Below, one piece after another: positions 16,159-25,306 of a stretch of DNA of 41,141 bases. Below the pieces are notes generated by a model. It saw nothing but the letters and a program-made list of their open reading frames with translations, did not search any database and had not been told where the DNA came from. Within the stretch, counting starts at the first letter, position 1; each line of letters starts with the position of its first letter. The translations under genes and the position numbers were made by a program. The stretch is from Chitinophagales bacterium (GTDB taxonomy: Bacteria > Bacteroidota > Bacteroidia > Chitinophagales > JADIYW01). The DNA lies in assembly GCA_023957215.1 (NCBI GenBank), contig JAMLHH010000026.1, positions 1-41,141 on the forward strand, given 5' to 3'.

Positions 16159-17646
16159 CTATTCTATCATTTCTCGTTGTGTAGTAGAATCGCCCGGTAT
16201 TTTGTAAATAAAGAAAATTATTAATAGGGCAAAACCCACTAAAGCGATATAAATATGACCGGTAGAAATATTGAAAGCTTTGGCAAGAAAATATCTTTTA
16301 TCGTCAGATATATCCGTGCCTTTTAGGATGTGGAGTACATCAGATGCTTTTGCTTGATAAGCAAGTGGTGCTTTTTTCATTTGCATAGAAAGAGAATTGT
16401 TAAAAATAGCACCGACAATGGAAGCTCCTACACTTTGCCCCAAATTTCTACAAAAGATAATCAGACTGGTCGTCACTCCTCGTTTCTCCCACTTGACCAT
16501 TGATTGTGCGCCGACGAGTGAAGGAGTGCTTAATAATCCAAATCCTGCTCCCAAAAATATCTGGGAAATAATTAGAAGAACGACTGACTGTGGCCAAGGA
16601 ATTAATAGAAATAAAATAAATCCGAGTGTGATGATACATGCACCTATGAAGGCAGTCTTTCTAAAACCTATCTTTAGGTACAAACGACCTGAAAGGGCGG
16701 AGGCTGTAGGCCATCCTACACTCATACTTGCTAAGATAAAACCGGAGATAATCATGCTGTGACCCAAAGAAGCTTGGGCAAAGGTGGGTAAAAATGTATC
16801 CGGTCCCATCATCACAATTCCCATGAATATCATTGCAAAATTGGTAAACATGAGTGTCTTGTTTTTCCAAACCCATGATGGAAGAACTGCTCCTTCTGTT
16901 TTATTTTCAATTTTAAATGTGAAATAACCCAATATAAAAATACACGCTAATATAATAGTACTCTCTTTGCTAATCCATTCCCAACTTTGACCACTTTCTA
17001 ATAAGAAAATGATTAAAAGAGAAACCGTTAAAAGTATTAAGACAGAACCTTTATAATCGATTTTTACATTTTTGGGGATGATTTTTTCCTTGAAAAATAA
17101 AATTAGAAAAGCAATGCTCAAAATACCTATCGGAATGTTGAAAAGGAAGATCCACCTCCAACTGATGTATTGGGCAATTGTTCCTCCGAGTGCAGGACCT
17201 ATAATGGCACTGATACCCCAAATACTTGAAAGCCATCCTTGTATAGCAGCTCTTTCTTCCACGGTATAAATGTCTCCTGCGATTGTATTGACAGAAGCCA
17301 TGATACTTCCTGCACCCAAACCTTGTATCCCACGGAAAATAATCAGTGAAATGATATCCCATGAAAATGCACAAAGTGAAGAGCCGATTAAGAAAAGGGT
17401 TATACCGAAAATCAAAATTTTCTTTCTACCGAAAATGTCGGCTAATTTGCCGTAAATAGGAATGGTGACAGTCTGTGCTAAAAGATATACGGAAAAAATC
17501 CAAGAGAATTTTTCAAAACCACCGAGATCATCTACTATGACAGGAATAACTGTCGAGACTATGGTGGCATCCATTGCAGCTAATGCCATCGTCATCATCA
17601 ATGCTGCCAATACATAACCTCTTTTAAAAGGGAACTCTTCCTGCAT
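16159..17646 (-). CDS. MFS transporter, DHA2 family (EmrB/QacA-like)
   Basis: The 495-residue protein has about 14 transmembrane helices. Family features are MDATIVSTVIP at 25-35 (helix 1 motif), the loop 2-3 motif GKLADIFGRKK, and GIQGLGAGSIMASVNTIAGD in helix 4. These are drug/proton antiporter signatures; the exported compound cannot be predicted. The gene is monocistronic. The start at 17646 is fixed because helix 1 begins soon after. Confidence 0.88.
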   Translation of the reverse strand: MQEEFPFKRGYVLAALMMTMALAAMDATIVSTVIPVIVDDLGGFEKFSWIFSVYLLAQTVTIPIYGKLADIFGRKKILIFGITLFLIGSSLCAFSWDIISLIIFRGIQGLGAGSIMASVNTIAGDIYTVEERAAIQGWLSSIWGISAIIGPALGGTIAQYISWRWIFLFNIPIGILSIAFLILFFKEKIIPKNVKIDYKGSVLILLTVSLLIIFLLESGQSWEWISKESTIILACIFILGYFTFKIENKTEGAVLPSWVWKNKTLMFTNFAMIFMGIVMMGPDTFLPTFAQASLGHSMIISGFILASMSVGWPTASALSGRLYLKIGFRKTAFIGACIITLGFILFLLIPWPQSVVLLIISQIFLGAGFGLLSTPSLVGAQSMVKWEKRGVTTSLIIFCRNLGQSVGASIVGAIFNNSLSMQMKKAPLAYQAKASDVLHILKGTDISDDKRYFLAKAFNISTGHIYIALVGFALLIIFFIYKIPGDSTTQREMIE

Positions 17647-17650
17647 AGCT

Positions 17651-17658
17651 CAAATTTA
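17651..17658 (-). promoter_or_regulatory. -7 promoter element just before the MFS gene
   Basis: On the minus strand the bases read TAAATTTG, an exact TAnnTTTG. They end 4 bases before the ATG, so the mRNA would be leaderless or nearly so. No good -33 box is visible at 19-22 bases. Confidence 0.35.
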
Positions 17659-17695
17659 TGCTTTTGAGACAACAAGGAGGAAGATGAAATGTAAA

Positions 17696-18241
17696 CTAAT
17701 CAAAAAGATTTTTTTCGTGATAGTATACCTTATCGCCTACAATACGAGCCGGCGAAGTATAAGGATGCTCTTCACACTTTGTTTTTGACAAGATGTGCAT
17801 CACAGTCCAACCTTTTGCCTTGAGGTAATCAGAGACCATTGACCGGTGACATCGCCACCACACTGCTTCCGAACACATATAACAAGTCGTCTTTTGACTT
17901 GCTAATCCTTGAAGATTTTGAACCGCCTTTTCAAATTGTTCTGTCTCCATATAATCTGCATATCCTCTAAAAGAATCGTTGCGCCACAAGTCGTTGATAG
18001 AATCTTTTTGGACAGGTCTTCTTCCTCCTAAATCCAAAAGGTGTATATATTCGATTTGATGTAGTGGTAAAATCTTGTTGAGATTTTCTTTGCTAAACTG
18101 TGGATTTTTTCTCGAACCGGGATAGTGACGTATATCTGCCAAAAGCTGTATCTGATAAGTTTCTAAAAGTTCTATCAGCTCATCTATACTTCTTGTAGAA
18201 TGACCGATGGTGAAAATTTTCCTATCATTGCAGACTTCCAT
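17696..18241 (-). CDS. DUF488 family protein
   Basis: The 181-residue protein carries the DUF488 signatures: IFTIGHSTRSIDELIELL near the N-terminus, DIRHYPGSRKNPQF, and a Cys-containing motif MCSEAVWWRCHRSMVSDYL. The two Cys residues and the Arg/His cluster suggest a nucleic-acid or small-molecule site, but the biochemical function is unknown. It is separated from the upstream small membrane protein gene by 50 bases and may share its transcript. Confidence 0.88.
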   Translation of the reverse strand: MEVCNDRKIFTIGHSTRSIDELIELLETYQIQLLADIRHYPGSRKNPQFSKENLNKILPLHQIEYIHLLDLGGRRPVQKDSINDLWRNDSFRGYADYMETEQFEKAVQNLQGLASQKTTCYMCSEAVWWRCHRSMVSDYLKAKGWTVMHILSKTKCEEHPYTSPARIVGDKVYYHEKNLFD

Positions 18242-18291
18242 CTATAAACTGTCTGTCTATCTAACAATGAATGTAAGACACGGTTTAATTT

Positions 18292-18690
18292 TCAGGTCAA
18301 CCATTCCCAAGTACTTTTATCATTTTTTCTCATATTGAGAATAACATAAGTGAAAAATATCTGAGTAAGCCCCAAAATTGTCGTGCCGATGGTGGCACCC
18401 ATTTGAAACGAGATATACATGTTGATGATGGCTGCTATAATGATACCGTGGAATCCTATTTTTTTCCAATTAAGCAAAAACAAAGCAGATATAGTATCAA
18501 TACATCCTATGATGATCAAAAAACGGGTCAACTCGACACTGAATTTTATATCCAAAGTCTTTTCTATTTCCCCTTTGAAAAAGGTAAATCCTACTATAGA
18601 ACTGATGCCGTTCACCAATATATATACTAACCATATAGTGACTAAAAGATGTCTTTCTCTTTTGGGTTTGATTAAATTTTGCTCTTCCAT
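18292..18690 (-). CDS. Small hypothetical membrane protein
   Basis: The 132-residue protein has four predicted transmembrane helices (about 15-35, 48-66, 72-92, 95-118) and charged ends (EEQNLIKPKRERH at the N-terminus, RKNDKSTWEW at the C-terminus). No family is recognised. Confidence 0.68.
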   Translation of the reverse strand: MEEQNLIKPKRERHLLVTIWLVYILVNGISSIVGFTFFKGEIEKTLDIKFSVELTRFLIIIGCIDTISALFLLNWKKIGFHGIIIAAIINMYISFQMGATIGTTILGLTQIFFTYVILNMRKNDKSTWEWLT

Positions 18691-18700
18691 TATTAAAGCT

Positions 18701-18708
18701 CAAAGTTA
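18701..18708 (-). promoter_or_regulatory. -7 promoter element of the small membrane protein gene
   Basis: The minus strand reads TAACTTTG, an exact TAnnTTTG, 10 bases before the ATG at 18690. A -33 box at normal spacing is not evident. Confidence 0.45.
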
Positions 18709-18781
18709 AAAAATTATAGAAAGAGAAAATGAAAATCCAAATTTCTTCTACGTTATTCTTTATTCGATTTTTGATATTAAA

Positions 18782-18813
18782 TTGCTCAATGAGATAAATA
18801 TTTCATTACTTTG
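18782..18813 (+). promoter_or_regulatory. Probable promoter of panB
   Basis: TTG (18782-18784) and TTACTTTG (18806-18813, one mismatch to TAnnTTTG) are separated by 21 bases. The panB ATG lies 23 bases downstream. Confidence 0.4.
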
Positions 18814-18836
18814 TCATCTCTACAATACTTTCTGAT

Positions 18837-19652
18837 ATGTCCGTACAAAAAGAATATAAAAGAATCACCACTCATACCTTGAGAGAAATGAAAGCAAGAG
18901 GTGAAAAGATTGCGATGTTGACTGCTTATGATTTTTCATTAGCAAAAGTGGTGGATGATGGAAATATTGATGTGATATTAGTCGGAGATTCCGCCTCTAA
19001 TGTAATGGCAGGGCATGAAACGACTTTACCTATCACCTTAGACGAGATGATTTATCACGCCTCTTCAGTCGTAAGGGCTGCCAAACGCTGTTTGGTCGTA
19101 GTGGATTTGCCTTTTGGTACTTATCAGGGAAACTCTAAGATGGCATTGAGTGCGGCCATTCGCATTATGAAAGAAACGGGGGCACATGCCGTGAAGTTAG
19201 AGGGAGGATTGGAAATAAAAGAGTCTGTTGAAAGAATTTTGACTGCCGGTATTCCTGTGATGGGACATTTAGGTCTGACTCCTCAATCTATCTATAAATT
19301 TGGTACTTATACCGTCCGTGCAAAAGAAGAAGAAGAAGCCGAAAGATTAAAAAACGACGCTCTTTTGTTAAATGATTTGGGATGTTTTGCAGTCGTATTG
19401 GAAAAAATACCTGCCAAGCTGGCTACGGAAGTTGCCGGAAGTGTATCCATTCCCGTCATAGGTATAGGTGCAGGCGGTGGTGTCGATGGTCAAGTATTGG
19501 TATTGCACGATATGCTGGGAATTACACATGAGTTTAAACCAAGGTTTTTACGTACCTATTTGAATCTTTATGATGAGATAAAATGTGCGGTAGAAAATTA
19601 TGTGACTGACGTAAAAAGTAAGGATTTTCCCAACGAAAAGGAAGAGTATTGA
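18837..19652 (+). CDS. panB: 3-methyl-2-oxobutanoate hydroxymethyltransferase
   Basis: The enzyme catalyses the first committed step of pantothenate (coenzyme A) synthesis, transferring a hydroxymethyl group from methylene-tetrahydrofolate to 2-oxoisovalerate. The 271-residue protein shows the family's [40 protein letters not shown] and HAVKLEGG motifs, and GHLGLTPQS in the second half. It is a lone plus-strand gene. The 149 bases after it hold only a weak 6-base hairpin (19739-19752) and mark the border of the polysaccharide locus. Confidence 0.96.
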   Translation: MSVQKEYKRITTHTLREMKARGEKIAMLTAYDFSLAKVVDDGNIDVILVGDSASNVMAGHETTLPITLDEMIYHASSVVRAAKRCLVVVDLPFGTYQGNSKMALSAAIRIMKETGAHAVKLEGGLEIKESVERILTAGIPVMGHLGLTPQSIYKFGTYTVRAKEEEEAERLKNDALLLNDLGCFAVVLEKIPAKLATEVAGSVSIPVIGIGAGGGVDGQVLVLHDMLGITHEFKPRFLRTYLNLYDEIKCAVENYVTDVKSKDFPNEKEEY

Positions 19653-19801
19653 TTACAGACGATTTTGCTGACTTGACTGGGATACTACCTCAACTGGTGA
19701 GCTTATTTTTGAAATTGGTAAAATGTCCATGAAGAAAAAGCATTAGAATGCTCATCCTCTCCGATTCAGACATCTGTGAAGAACGATTGATTGTTTATCA
19801 C

Positions 19802-21706
19802 TTAGCTCAATTCGATATACTCCTTGTATTTTTCAAACCAGCTCTGAAAAATGATTAAAGCCCAAATTTGTGCATGTATATCTCCGGGGCTGTTTGAAAG
19901 TAGTTTATCTTTTTTCTCTTGAATAGCTGAAGGATTAAAAATGCCGACTTCACGTATTTTTTTATCATTTAGATACTTATTAAAGATATCATCCTTTAAA
20001 TCCGTTCGCAATAATTGTAACAAAGGTACTTCAAAGCCTCTTTTAGATCTGTTGTACAACTCATTTGGAAGGTCCTCTCTAAAAGTATCTTGAATAATCT
20101 TCTTTTTCATCTGATGGTCAATTTTTGAAGATACAGGGATAGAAAATGCAAATTCTACTATTCTATAATCCAAAAATGGGGCACGGACTTCAAGAGAATT
20201 TCTCATAGACATAGAATCTACCTTAGTGTGCATATCATAAGGTAATACAAGATTGACATCTGCCAACAATACCTCATTCAAATCTCCGCCTTTTGTAAAA
20301 TACTTGAGAAAAGTTGATTTTATTGTTTGTATTTTCGTCTCATCCGGATGATAGTCTGAGAGCAATAAATTTTTAACGGACACCTCATCCAAAAAACAAC
20401 ACCATCTCCAATATCGTTCCTCTTGTGACAGCTTCATCCCTATTGCAAATCTTTCTAATTGCCGGAAAAGGTTACTGTACTTTCCATGTCTAGATTTTGG
20501 TAAAGCACTCCACACCGGTGCAAAGAGAGATACGGCATTAGCTTTCCACCCTCCTCTTCTCAAGGTGTATTCGCCCATGTGTTTATTATAACCGGCAAAA
20601 AGTTCATCTCCTCCATCACCTGATAGTGCAACAGTAACATGTTTTTTGGTATATTTAGATAAAAGATTAACTAATAAAGCAGACGAGTCGGCAAAGGGTT
20701 CGTCTATATAATCTAATAATTCGTGCAGGCTTTCTAATAAATCTTTATTTTGAAGTTTAAAAACGGTGTGGTTAGTTTTATATTTTTTTGCGACCAACTC
20801 TGCATAATATGTTTCATCAAAAAAATTATTATCGGCGAAGCCGATAGAGAAAGTATTTAGTTGTTTTGTGAACTTTGATGCTTGGGATACTATAACGGAA
20901 GAGTCAATCCCGCCACTCAAAAATGCACCTAAGGGTACATCAGATATCATGCGAATTTTAACAGCATCTCCTACTAATTCTTTAAACTTCTGCTTTTGAA
21001 TGTCATAATTAACAGAAATGACTTTGTTGTTATCGTATGTGAGTTCGTAATACCGTCCATACTCGACCTCGTCATTCACTATGGAAATAAAATGCCCCGG
21101 TAATAGCTTTTTAATTTCTTGAATAATAGATAAAGGTCCAGGTATATAATTGAGTTGAAAATAAAGATTTAAAGCTTCCTTATCTAAATGTTTTTTAAAA
21201 GGAAAAGATATTAAAGACTTTACTTCAGAGCCAAAATAAAAGAAATCTTCTTGATGGCTGTAATAAAGAGGCTTTTCACCATATCTGTCTCTTGATATAA
21301 ATAATTGATTATTGAAAGTATTAAATATGGCAAATGCCCAATATCCGTTTAGCTTATGAAGACAATCTTTGCCATAATATTTGTACAATTCTAATAAGAC
21401 TTCAACATCACCTTGGGTACTAAATACGATACCCTTTGCCTCTAATTCAGACCTGAGTTCTTTGTAATTAAAAATCTCTCCATTATAGATAATTGTCCAG
21501 TTGCCTGTTCTATCGGTAAAAGGTTGATTAGACTCCTCTGAAATATCAATGACAGATAAACGTGCATGACCGAGACAGACCGACCCTGTTTTTTTTGAGG
21601 CTTGGTAATCCGGCCCTCTCTTTTTTAGTTTAGACAAAGCCTGATTGACAAGATCTTCTTTTATTTCTTTTCCATTTAACGAATAAATACCAACTAATCC
21701 ACACAT
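19802..21706 (-). CDS. asnB: Asparagine synthase-type glutamine amidotransferase (AsnB/WbpS-like)
   Basis: The 634-residue protein starts MCGLVGIY, so Cys2 is the class II glutaminase nucleophile after Met removal. The synthetase half carries the ATP-pyrophosphatase loop SGGIDSS at 264-270, and VALSGDGGDELFAGYNKH follows. The family makes asparagine, but members in polysaccharide loci (for example WbpS in Pseudomonas O-antigen clusters) are thought to amidate uronic acids. Being last in a minus-strand unit after a GT4 transferase and a UDP-sugar epimerase (6 and 1 base spacers) supports a sugar role. The symbol reflects family only. Confidence 0.88.
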   Translation of the reverse strand: MCGLVGIYSLNGKEIKEDLVNQALSKLKKRGPDYQASKKTGSVCLGHARLSVIDISEESNQPFTDRTGNWTIIYNGEIFNYKELRSELEAKGIVFSTQGDVEVLLELYKYYGKDCLHKLNGYWAFAIFNTFNNQLFISRDRYGEKPLYYSHQEDFFYFGSEVKSLISFPFKKHLDKEALNLYFQLNYIPGPLSIIQEIKKLLPGHFISIVNDEVEYGRYYELTYDNNKVISVNYDIQKQKFKELVGDAVKIRMISDVPLGAFLSGGIDSSVIVSQASKFTKQLNTFSIGFADNNFFDETYYAELVAKKYKTNHTVFKLQNKDLLESLHELLDYIDEPFADSSALLVNLLSKYTKKHVTVALSGDGGDELFAGYNKHMGEYTLRRGGWKANAVSLFAPVWSALPKSRHGKYSNLFRQLERFAIGMKLSQEERYWRWCCFLDEVSVKNLLLSDYHPDETKIQTIKSTFLKYFTKGGDLNEVLLADVNLVLPYDMHTKVDSMSMRNSLEVRAPFLDYRIVEFAFSIPVSSKIDHQMKKKIIQDTFREDLPNELYNRSKRGFEVPLLQLLRTDLKDDIFNKYLNDKKIREVGIFNPSAIQEKKDKLLSNSPGDIHAQIWALIIFQSWFEKYKEYIELS

Positions 21707-21712
21707 GCTAAT

Positions 21713-22666
21713 TTATTTTGAAAATATTTTTTGAAAATATTCTATTGTTAAAGGCAATCCGTCGTTAAACCTATGTGTGGGCTGATATCCCAATAAATTT
21801 TTTGCTTTGGAGATATCAGCTAATGAATCTCTTACATCGCCGGCTCTTGGATTTCTATGGATAGCTGAGATATCCTTATTTAGGATATTTTTGATACCAT
21901 CGTATAGCTCGTTAATAGTAAACCTCTCACCTAGAGCGATATTGAATACCTGATTGTAAGCTTGGGTGTTTTCTGTCGTAAGTCCCAAAAAATTAGCTTG
22001 TACGGCATTGGTTACAAAAGTAAAATCACGGCTTTGCTCACCATCCCCATTGATATAAGGAGCTTCATCATTGATAAGAGCCTTGGCAAACAAAGGTATC
22101 ACAGCAGCATATTGTCCATAGGGATCTTGACGAGGACCGAAGATATTGAAATATCTAAATCCAATAGTTTCTAATCCATACGTCTTGGAAAAGATATCAG
22201 CATAAATTTCATCAATAAGTTTTGAAGCAGCATAGGGCGACAAAGGTTTTCCAATTCTATTTTCTATTTTTGGAAGATTAGGTTCATCTCCATAAACAGA
22301 TGATGAGGAGGCATAAACAAATCTTTTTATCCCACATTCCTTAGCGGTATTAAGCATATTGATAAATCCATTGACATTACTGTCATGTGTAGCAATTGGA
22401 TTAACAATGGATCTCGGCACAGAACCTAAAGCAGCTTGATGGCAAATCGCATCTATATTTTCACATGCTTTTGTACAATCCTCCGCATTTCTGATATCTC
22501 CTAAAAGAAACTCAAAATTGGGATGGTTGATAAATAAATCTATATTTTCTTGTTTACCTGTCGAAAGATTGTCAAGTACCCGTACCTGATAGTCTTTTTT
22601 TAAGAGAAACTCTACAATATTACTTCCAATGAATCCGGCACCACCGGTTACGAGGATTTTTTTCAT
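21713..22666 (-). CDS. NAD-dependent UDP-HexNAc 4-epimerase (WbpP-like)
   Basis: The 317-residue extended SDR has TGGAGFIG at 7-14, the SSSSVYGD active-site stretch at 120-127 and the pair Y145/K149. The segment NGDGEQSRDFTFV at about 207-219 is characteristic of WbpP/TviC-type UDP-GlcNAc/GalNAc(A) C4-epimerases. It would supply a galacto-configured N-acetylhexosamine or its uronic acid for the glycan. It lies one base after the GT4 gene and 6 bases before the amidotransferase gene. Confidence 0.88.
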   Translation of the reverse strand: MKKILVTGGAGFIGSNIVEFLLKKDYQVRVLDNLSTGKQENIDLFINHPNFEFLLGDIRNAEDCTKACENIDAICHQAALGSVPRSIVNPIATHDSNVNGFINMLNTAKECGIKRFVYASSSSVYGDEPNLPKIENRIGKPLSPYAASKLIDEIYADIFSKTYGLETIGFRYFNIFGPRQDPYGQYAAVIPLFAKALINDEAPYINGDGEQSRDFTFVTNAVQANFLGLTTENTQAYNQVFNIALGERFTINELYDGIKNILNKDISAIHRNPRAGDVRDSLADISKAKNLLGYQPTHRFNDGLPLTIEYFQKIFSK

Positions 22667-22667
22667 C

Positions 22668-23756
22668 TTAATTGATTAATTTCTTAAATATATTATCCAT
22701 TTCACTTAAAGTGAATTTCCACTGAAATTTATTTTTAGCATAATTTTTATATTCATCTCTGTCTGCATTTTTGTCTCTCTTTAAAGCTTCATAAAGAGTT
22801 TGAGCAATGTCTTTCGGCAGTTCTGCATTAAAATAGAGTGCATTATTTTCACATACCTCCTTAAAAACCTCCATATCTGTACATACTACAGAACAACCGG
22901 ACGCAAAAGCTTCAATTAAAGGAATCCCAAATCCTTCATAAAGAGAAGAGCTTACAAAAACTTTAGTCTGATTATATTTTTCAATGAGTTCTTTTTCGGT
23001 TAAAACGTTATTATTAATGATGAGAGAGTCCTCTAATCCAAGTTTTGATCTTAATTCCTTGATTTCTTCCAGAGTCCCTTGATCTCTACCGACAAATTCA
23101 GCAGAAAAATGAGTCCCCTTTTGTTTTAAAAGATTTAATGCTATGGTGAGATTCTTGTGATTTTTTCTATCTTCAAAGACTCCAATATATAGAAAGTCAA
23201 TTTTTCTTTCAAGTTTTTCACTAAAGTTGATAAAATTTTGGTTGATGCCATTATAGACAATATCAATATTTTTAGGTGAAATATTACAGATTTCCACAAG
23301 CTCTTTTTTTGTATATTCGCTCACTGAAATAATTTTTTGAGAATTTTGCCACTGTTTCATTTGAAATTTGGCATTAAAAGATGGAACTGTTCCTCTTCTA
23401 AAAGTTGAAAAATCACGAATATCATGTACCAATTGATAGTGATAATGCTTTTTTAAAGACCACACTGAGAAAGGGATAAAATCGTTAACGATAATAGATT
23501 TTGGAATTTTAAAAAATAGTAATGATAATTTTAAAAAATATATGAAACGTCTGATGGGCGATGGAAATGCCGAGTACTTTTTAATACTAATTACTTGATT
23601 TTTATCTTTACACCATGAGGGTGTTTCTCCCTCTATGACAATCATTTTTACATTCCATCCTTTTTTGATGAGATATTTGGCTGTCTCGTCGAATCTTATA
23701 TTAGCACCTGATTTTTCATTGACTTTATAATATAGAGAAATTAAAAAAATGGTCAT
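22668..23756 (-). CDS. Family 4 glycosyltransferase
   Basis: The 362-residue GT-B enzyme has an N-terminal acceptor domain with a Ser/Gly-Ala-rich loop (KVNEKSGANIRFDETAKYL). The C-terminal donor domain carries FLYIGVFEDRKNHKNL and the E-x7-E type motif SSLYEGFGIPLIEAFASG, typical of the GT1/GT4 group. It retains configuration in well-studied relatives; sugar and acceptor are unknown. It is the first gene of the final three-gene unit and has a -7 promoter element upstream. Confidence 0.88.
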   Translation of the reverse strand: MTIFLISLYYKVNEKSGANIRFDETAKYLIKKGWNVKMIVIEGETPSWCKDKNQVISIKKYSAFPSPIRRFIYFLKLSLLFFKIPKSIIVNDFIPFSVWSLKKHYHYQLVHDIRDFSTFRRGTVPSFNAKFQMKQWQNSQKIISVSEYTKKELVEICNISPKNIDIVYNGINQNFINFSEKLERKIDFLYIGVFEDRKNHKNLTIALNLLKQKGTHFSAEFVGRDQGTLEEIKELRSKLGLEDSLIINNNVLTEKELIEKYNQTKVFVSSSLYEGFGIPLIEAFASGCSVVCTDMEVFKEVCENNALYFNAELPKDIAQTLYEALKRDKNADRDEYKNYAKNKFQWKFTLSEMDNIFKKLIN

Positions 23757-23802
23757 TCTTATGTTAGTTTTTTACTTAAATAGGGTTCTATCGTTTATAG
23801 GA

Positions 23803-23810
23803 CAAATATA
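23803..23810 (-). promoter_or_regulatory. -7 promoter element of the GT4-epimerase-amidotransferase unit
   Basis: The minus strand reads TATATTTG, an exact TAnnTTTG, 46 bases before the GT4 start. A TTG (plus-strand CAA at 23835-23837) is 24 bases upstream, slightly far for a -33 box. Confidence 0.45.
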
Positions 23811-23818
23811 ATAATTAT

Positions 23819-23830
23819 TGTAAGCTTACA
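23819..23830. repeat. Perfect 12-base palindrome upstream of the GT4 gene
   Basis: TGTAAGCTTACA is self-complementary over all 12 bases. It sits directly upstream of the -7 element, where an operator would block RNA polymerase. No regulator gene is nearby. Confidence 0.4.
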
Positions 23831-23901
23831 TAAACAACTTTCTATATATTACTTATAAGATATCTTCATTTTTCAGATTTAGTAATTGGTATTATTCATT
23901 T

Positions 23902-25266
23902 TCATTTTCTTTTATTTTTTAGTAGATTCTCAAAAAATGATTTGCCGGTATTGTTAAAATAAGTAATGAAGATAAATATTAAATACATGGGCATAATGGG
24001 TATCTTATATCTCATAAGACTGCCAAAATTTTGGGAGGATATACCTGTTGCAAAGCCGAATATAATACTGAACGAAAAACAAAAAATCAATATACCACTT
24101 CCCAGTATTTTATTTGGAAGTTTGAATAGCCCAACATTCTTGATAGCTAAAAGTGTAAAAATAAGTATCAAAAAGCTTTCAATGGCCGCCAGTAGCATAA
24201 ATGGATTCTTTATTTCCCAAAGATAGGGGCGAAAGAGAGACACATTAACCGCTAATGGAAATTTTTTGACCAAACCCAATAACGATGGATCTATTGTCCC
24301 CAAATCATAAGCAGAACCCGCATCTGTCATTGAGAGATTATATTGTAAGTTTAAAGCAGTTTCAACAACATTATCTAACGCATACTTATTAAGATTATCT
24401 GAAAATACTTGTAAACCCACTACGACCATAAACGCTAAAAGTATAAGGATGAAAGGAGTGGTTGATTTTCGTATAAAGCTATTTTTAATCTGATCTCTAA
24501 ATGAATAGAATATCCAAATAAATACTCCTGGTAAATAGGCGAGTAATTGATATATTTTTACGTTTGAGATAATATAAGAACAAAAAATAAACATTATTGA
24601 ATTAAATATGATACTACTATAATTTCGTTCATTTTTTAGAAAAAATATCTTACAGATATTGTAAGTCATAAATCCAAGTGCACCAATACAAATAGTATCT
24701 TTCATTAACCCACTTCCCCAAAACACCACTGAAGGTACAAAAAGAATTGCTACCGCCATCTCAATCTTTAATTTCGGATATAATTTGTATAAACCTATAA
24801 ACATATACCAAAGTCCGATGGCCGAAGTGATAGAAAAAATAAGTGTGTTGACTAAAAATGAATTAAAAGAAATGAAAGATAAACAGCCTGAAATCTTATT
24901 AACGAAAAGACTTGACTCATCATATCCATAAGCATAGTCTATTTGAAATGAAATTAAATTTTTAAAAGTTTCATTAGGCATAAACAGCCAATTCACGAAA
25001 GATAGATTTTGTATGTTAAAAAGAAGGTCTTTATATAATTGTCCAAATCTAAAAAAACGTAATGTATCACCATAACCATAATAATAGATGTATACATGTA
25101 CATAAGTAAAAGCAGCTAACATTTTAATTAGAAAGAATATATTGAAAAATCTCTCTAATTCCTGAGTTAAAGACTTTCTGATGATCACTTTCGATATGAA
25201 ATAGATAACTATCGCATAAATAGGAAAAAGTAGGTAATCAAACCATCTGATATATTCTATTATCAT
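23902..25266 (-). CDS. Polytopic membrane protein, candidate Wzy-type polysaccharide polymerase
   Basis: The 454-residue protein has roughly ten or more hydrophobic segments and a large periplasmic-type loop (about 290-370). Motifs such as YYYGYGDT (61-68), FWGSGLMKD (182-190) and FGSLMRYKIPIMP near the C-terminus resemble those of O-unit polymerase-like proteins in Bacteroidota glycan loci. Wzy proteins are too variable for a firm call. Support comes from position: it lies in the same locus as a Wzx flippase, and no other polymerase candidate is in the window. It follows the DUF115-like gene by 40 bases. Confidence 0.6.
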   Translation of the reverse strand: MIIEYIRWFDYLLFPIYAIVIYFISKVIIRKSLTQELERFFNIFFLIKMLAAFTYVHVYIYYYGYGDTLRFFRFGQLYKDLLFNIQNLSFVNWLFMPNETFKNLISFQIDYAYGYDESSLFVNKISGCLSFISFNSFLVNTLIFSITSAIGLWYMFIGLYKLYPKLKIEMAVAILFVPSVVFWGSGLMKDTICIGALGFMTYNICKIFFLKNERNYSSIIFNSIMFIFCSYIISNVKIYQLLAYLPGVFIWIFYSFRDQIKNSFIRKSTTPFILILLAFMVVVGLQVFSDNLNKYALDNVVETALNLQYNLSMTDAGSAYDLGTIDPSLLGLVKKFPLAVNVSLFRPYLWEIKNPFMLLAAIESFLILIFTLLAIKNVGLFKLPNKILGSGILIFCFSFSIIFGFATGISSQNFGSLMRYKIPIMPMYLIFIFITYFNNTGKSFFENLLKNKRK

Positions 25267-25306
25267 ACTATAATAATTACATTACAATAGGGATAGATTA
25301 ATTTTA

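Noticed and set aside
17051..17374. 107-codon minus-strand frame inside the MFS gene
   Set aside because: It is an alternative frame of the same strand rich in Cys, His and Arg, without any domain; the MFS frame is clearly the real one.
19739..19752. AGCATT-AG-AATGCT hairpin after panB
   Set aside because: A 6-base stem with no T-run is too weak to call a terminator.
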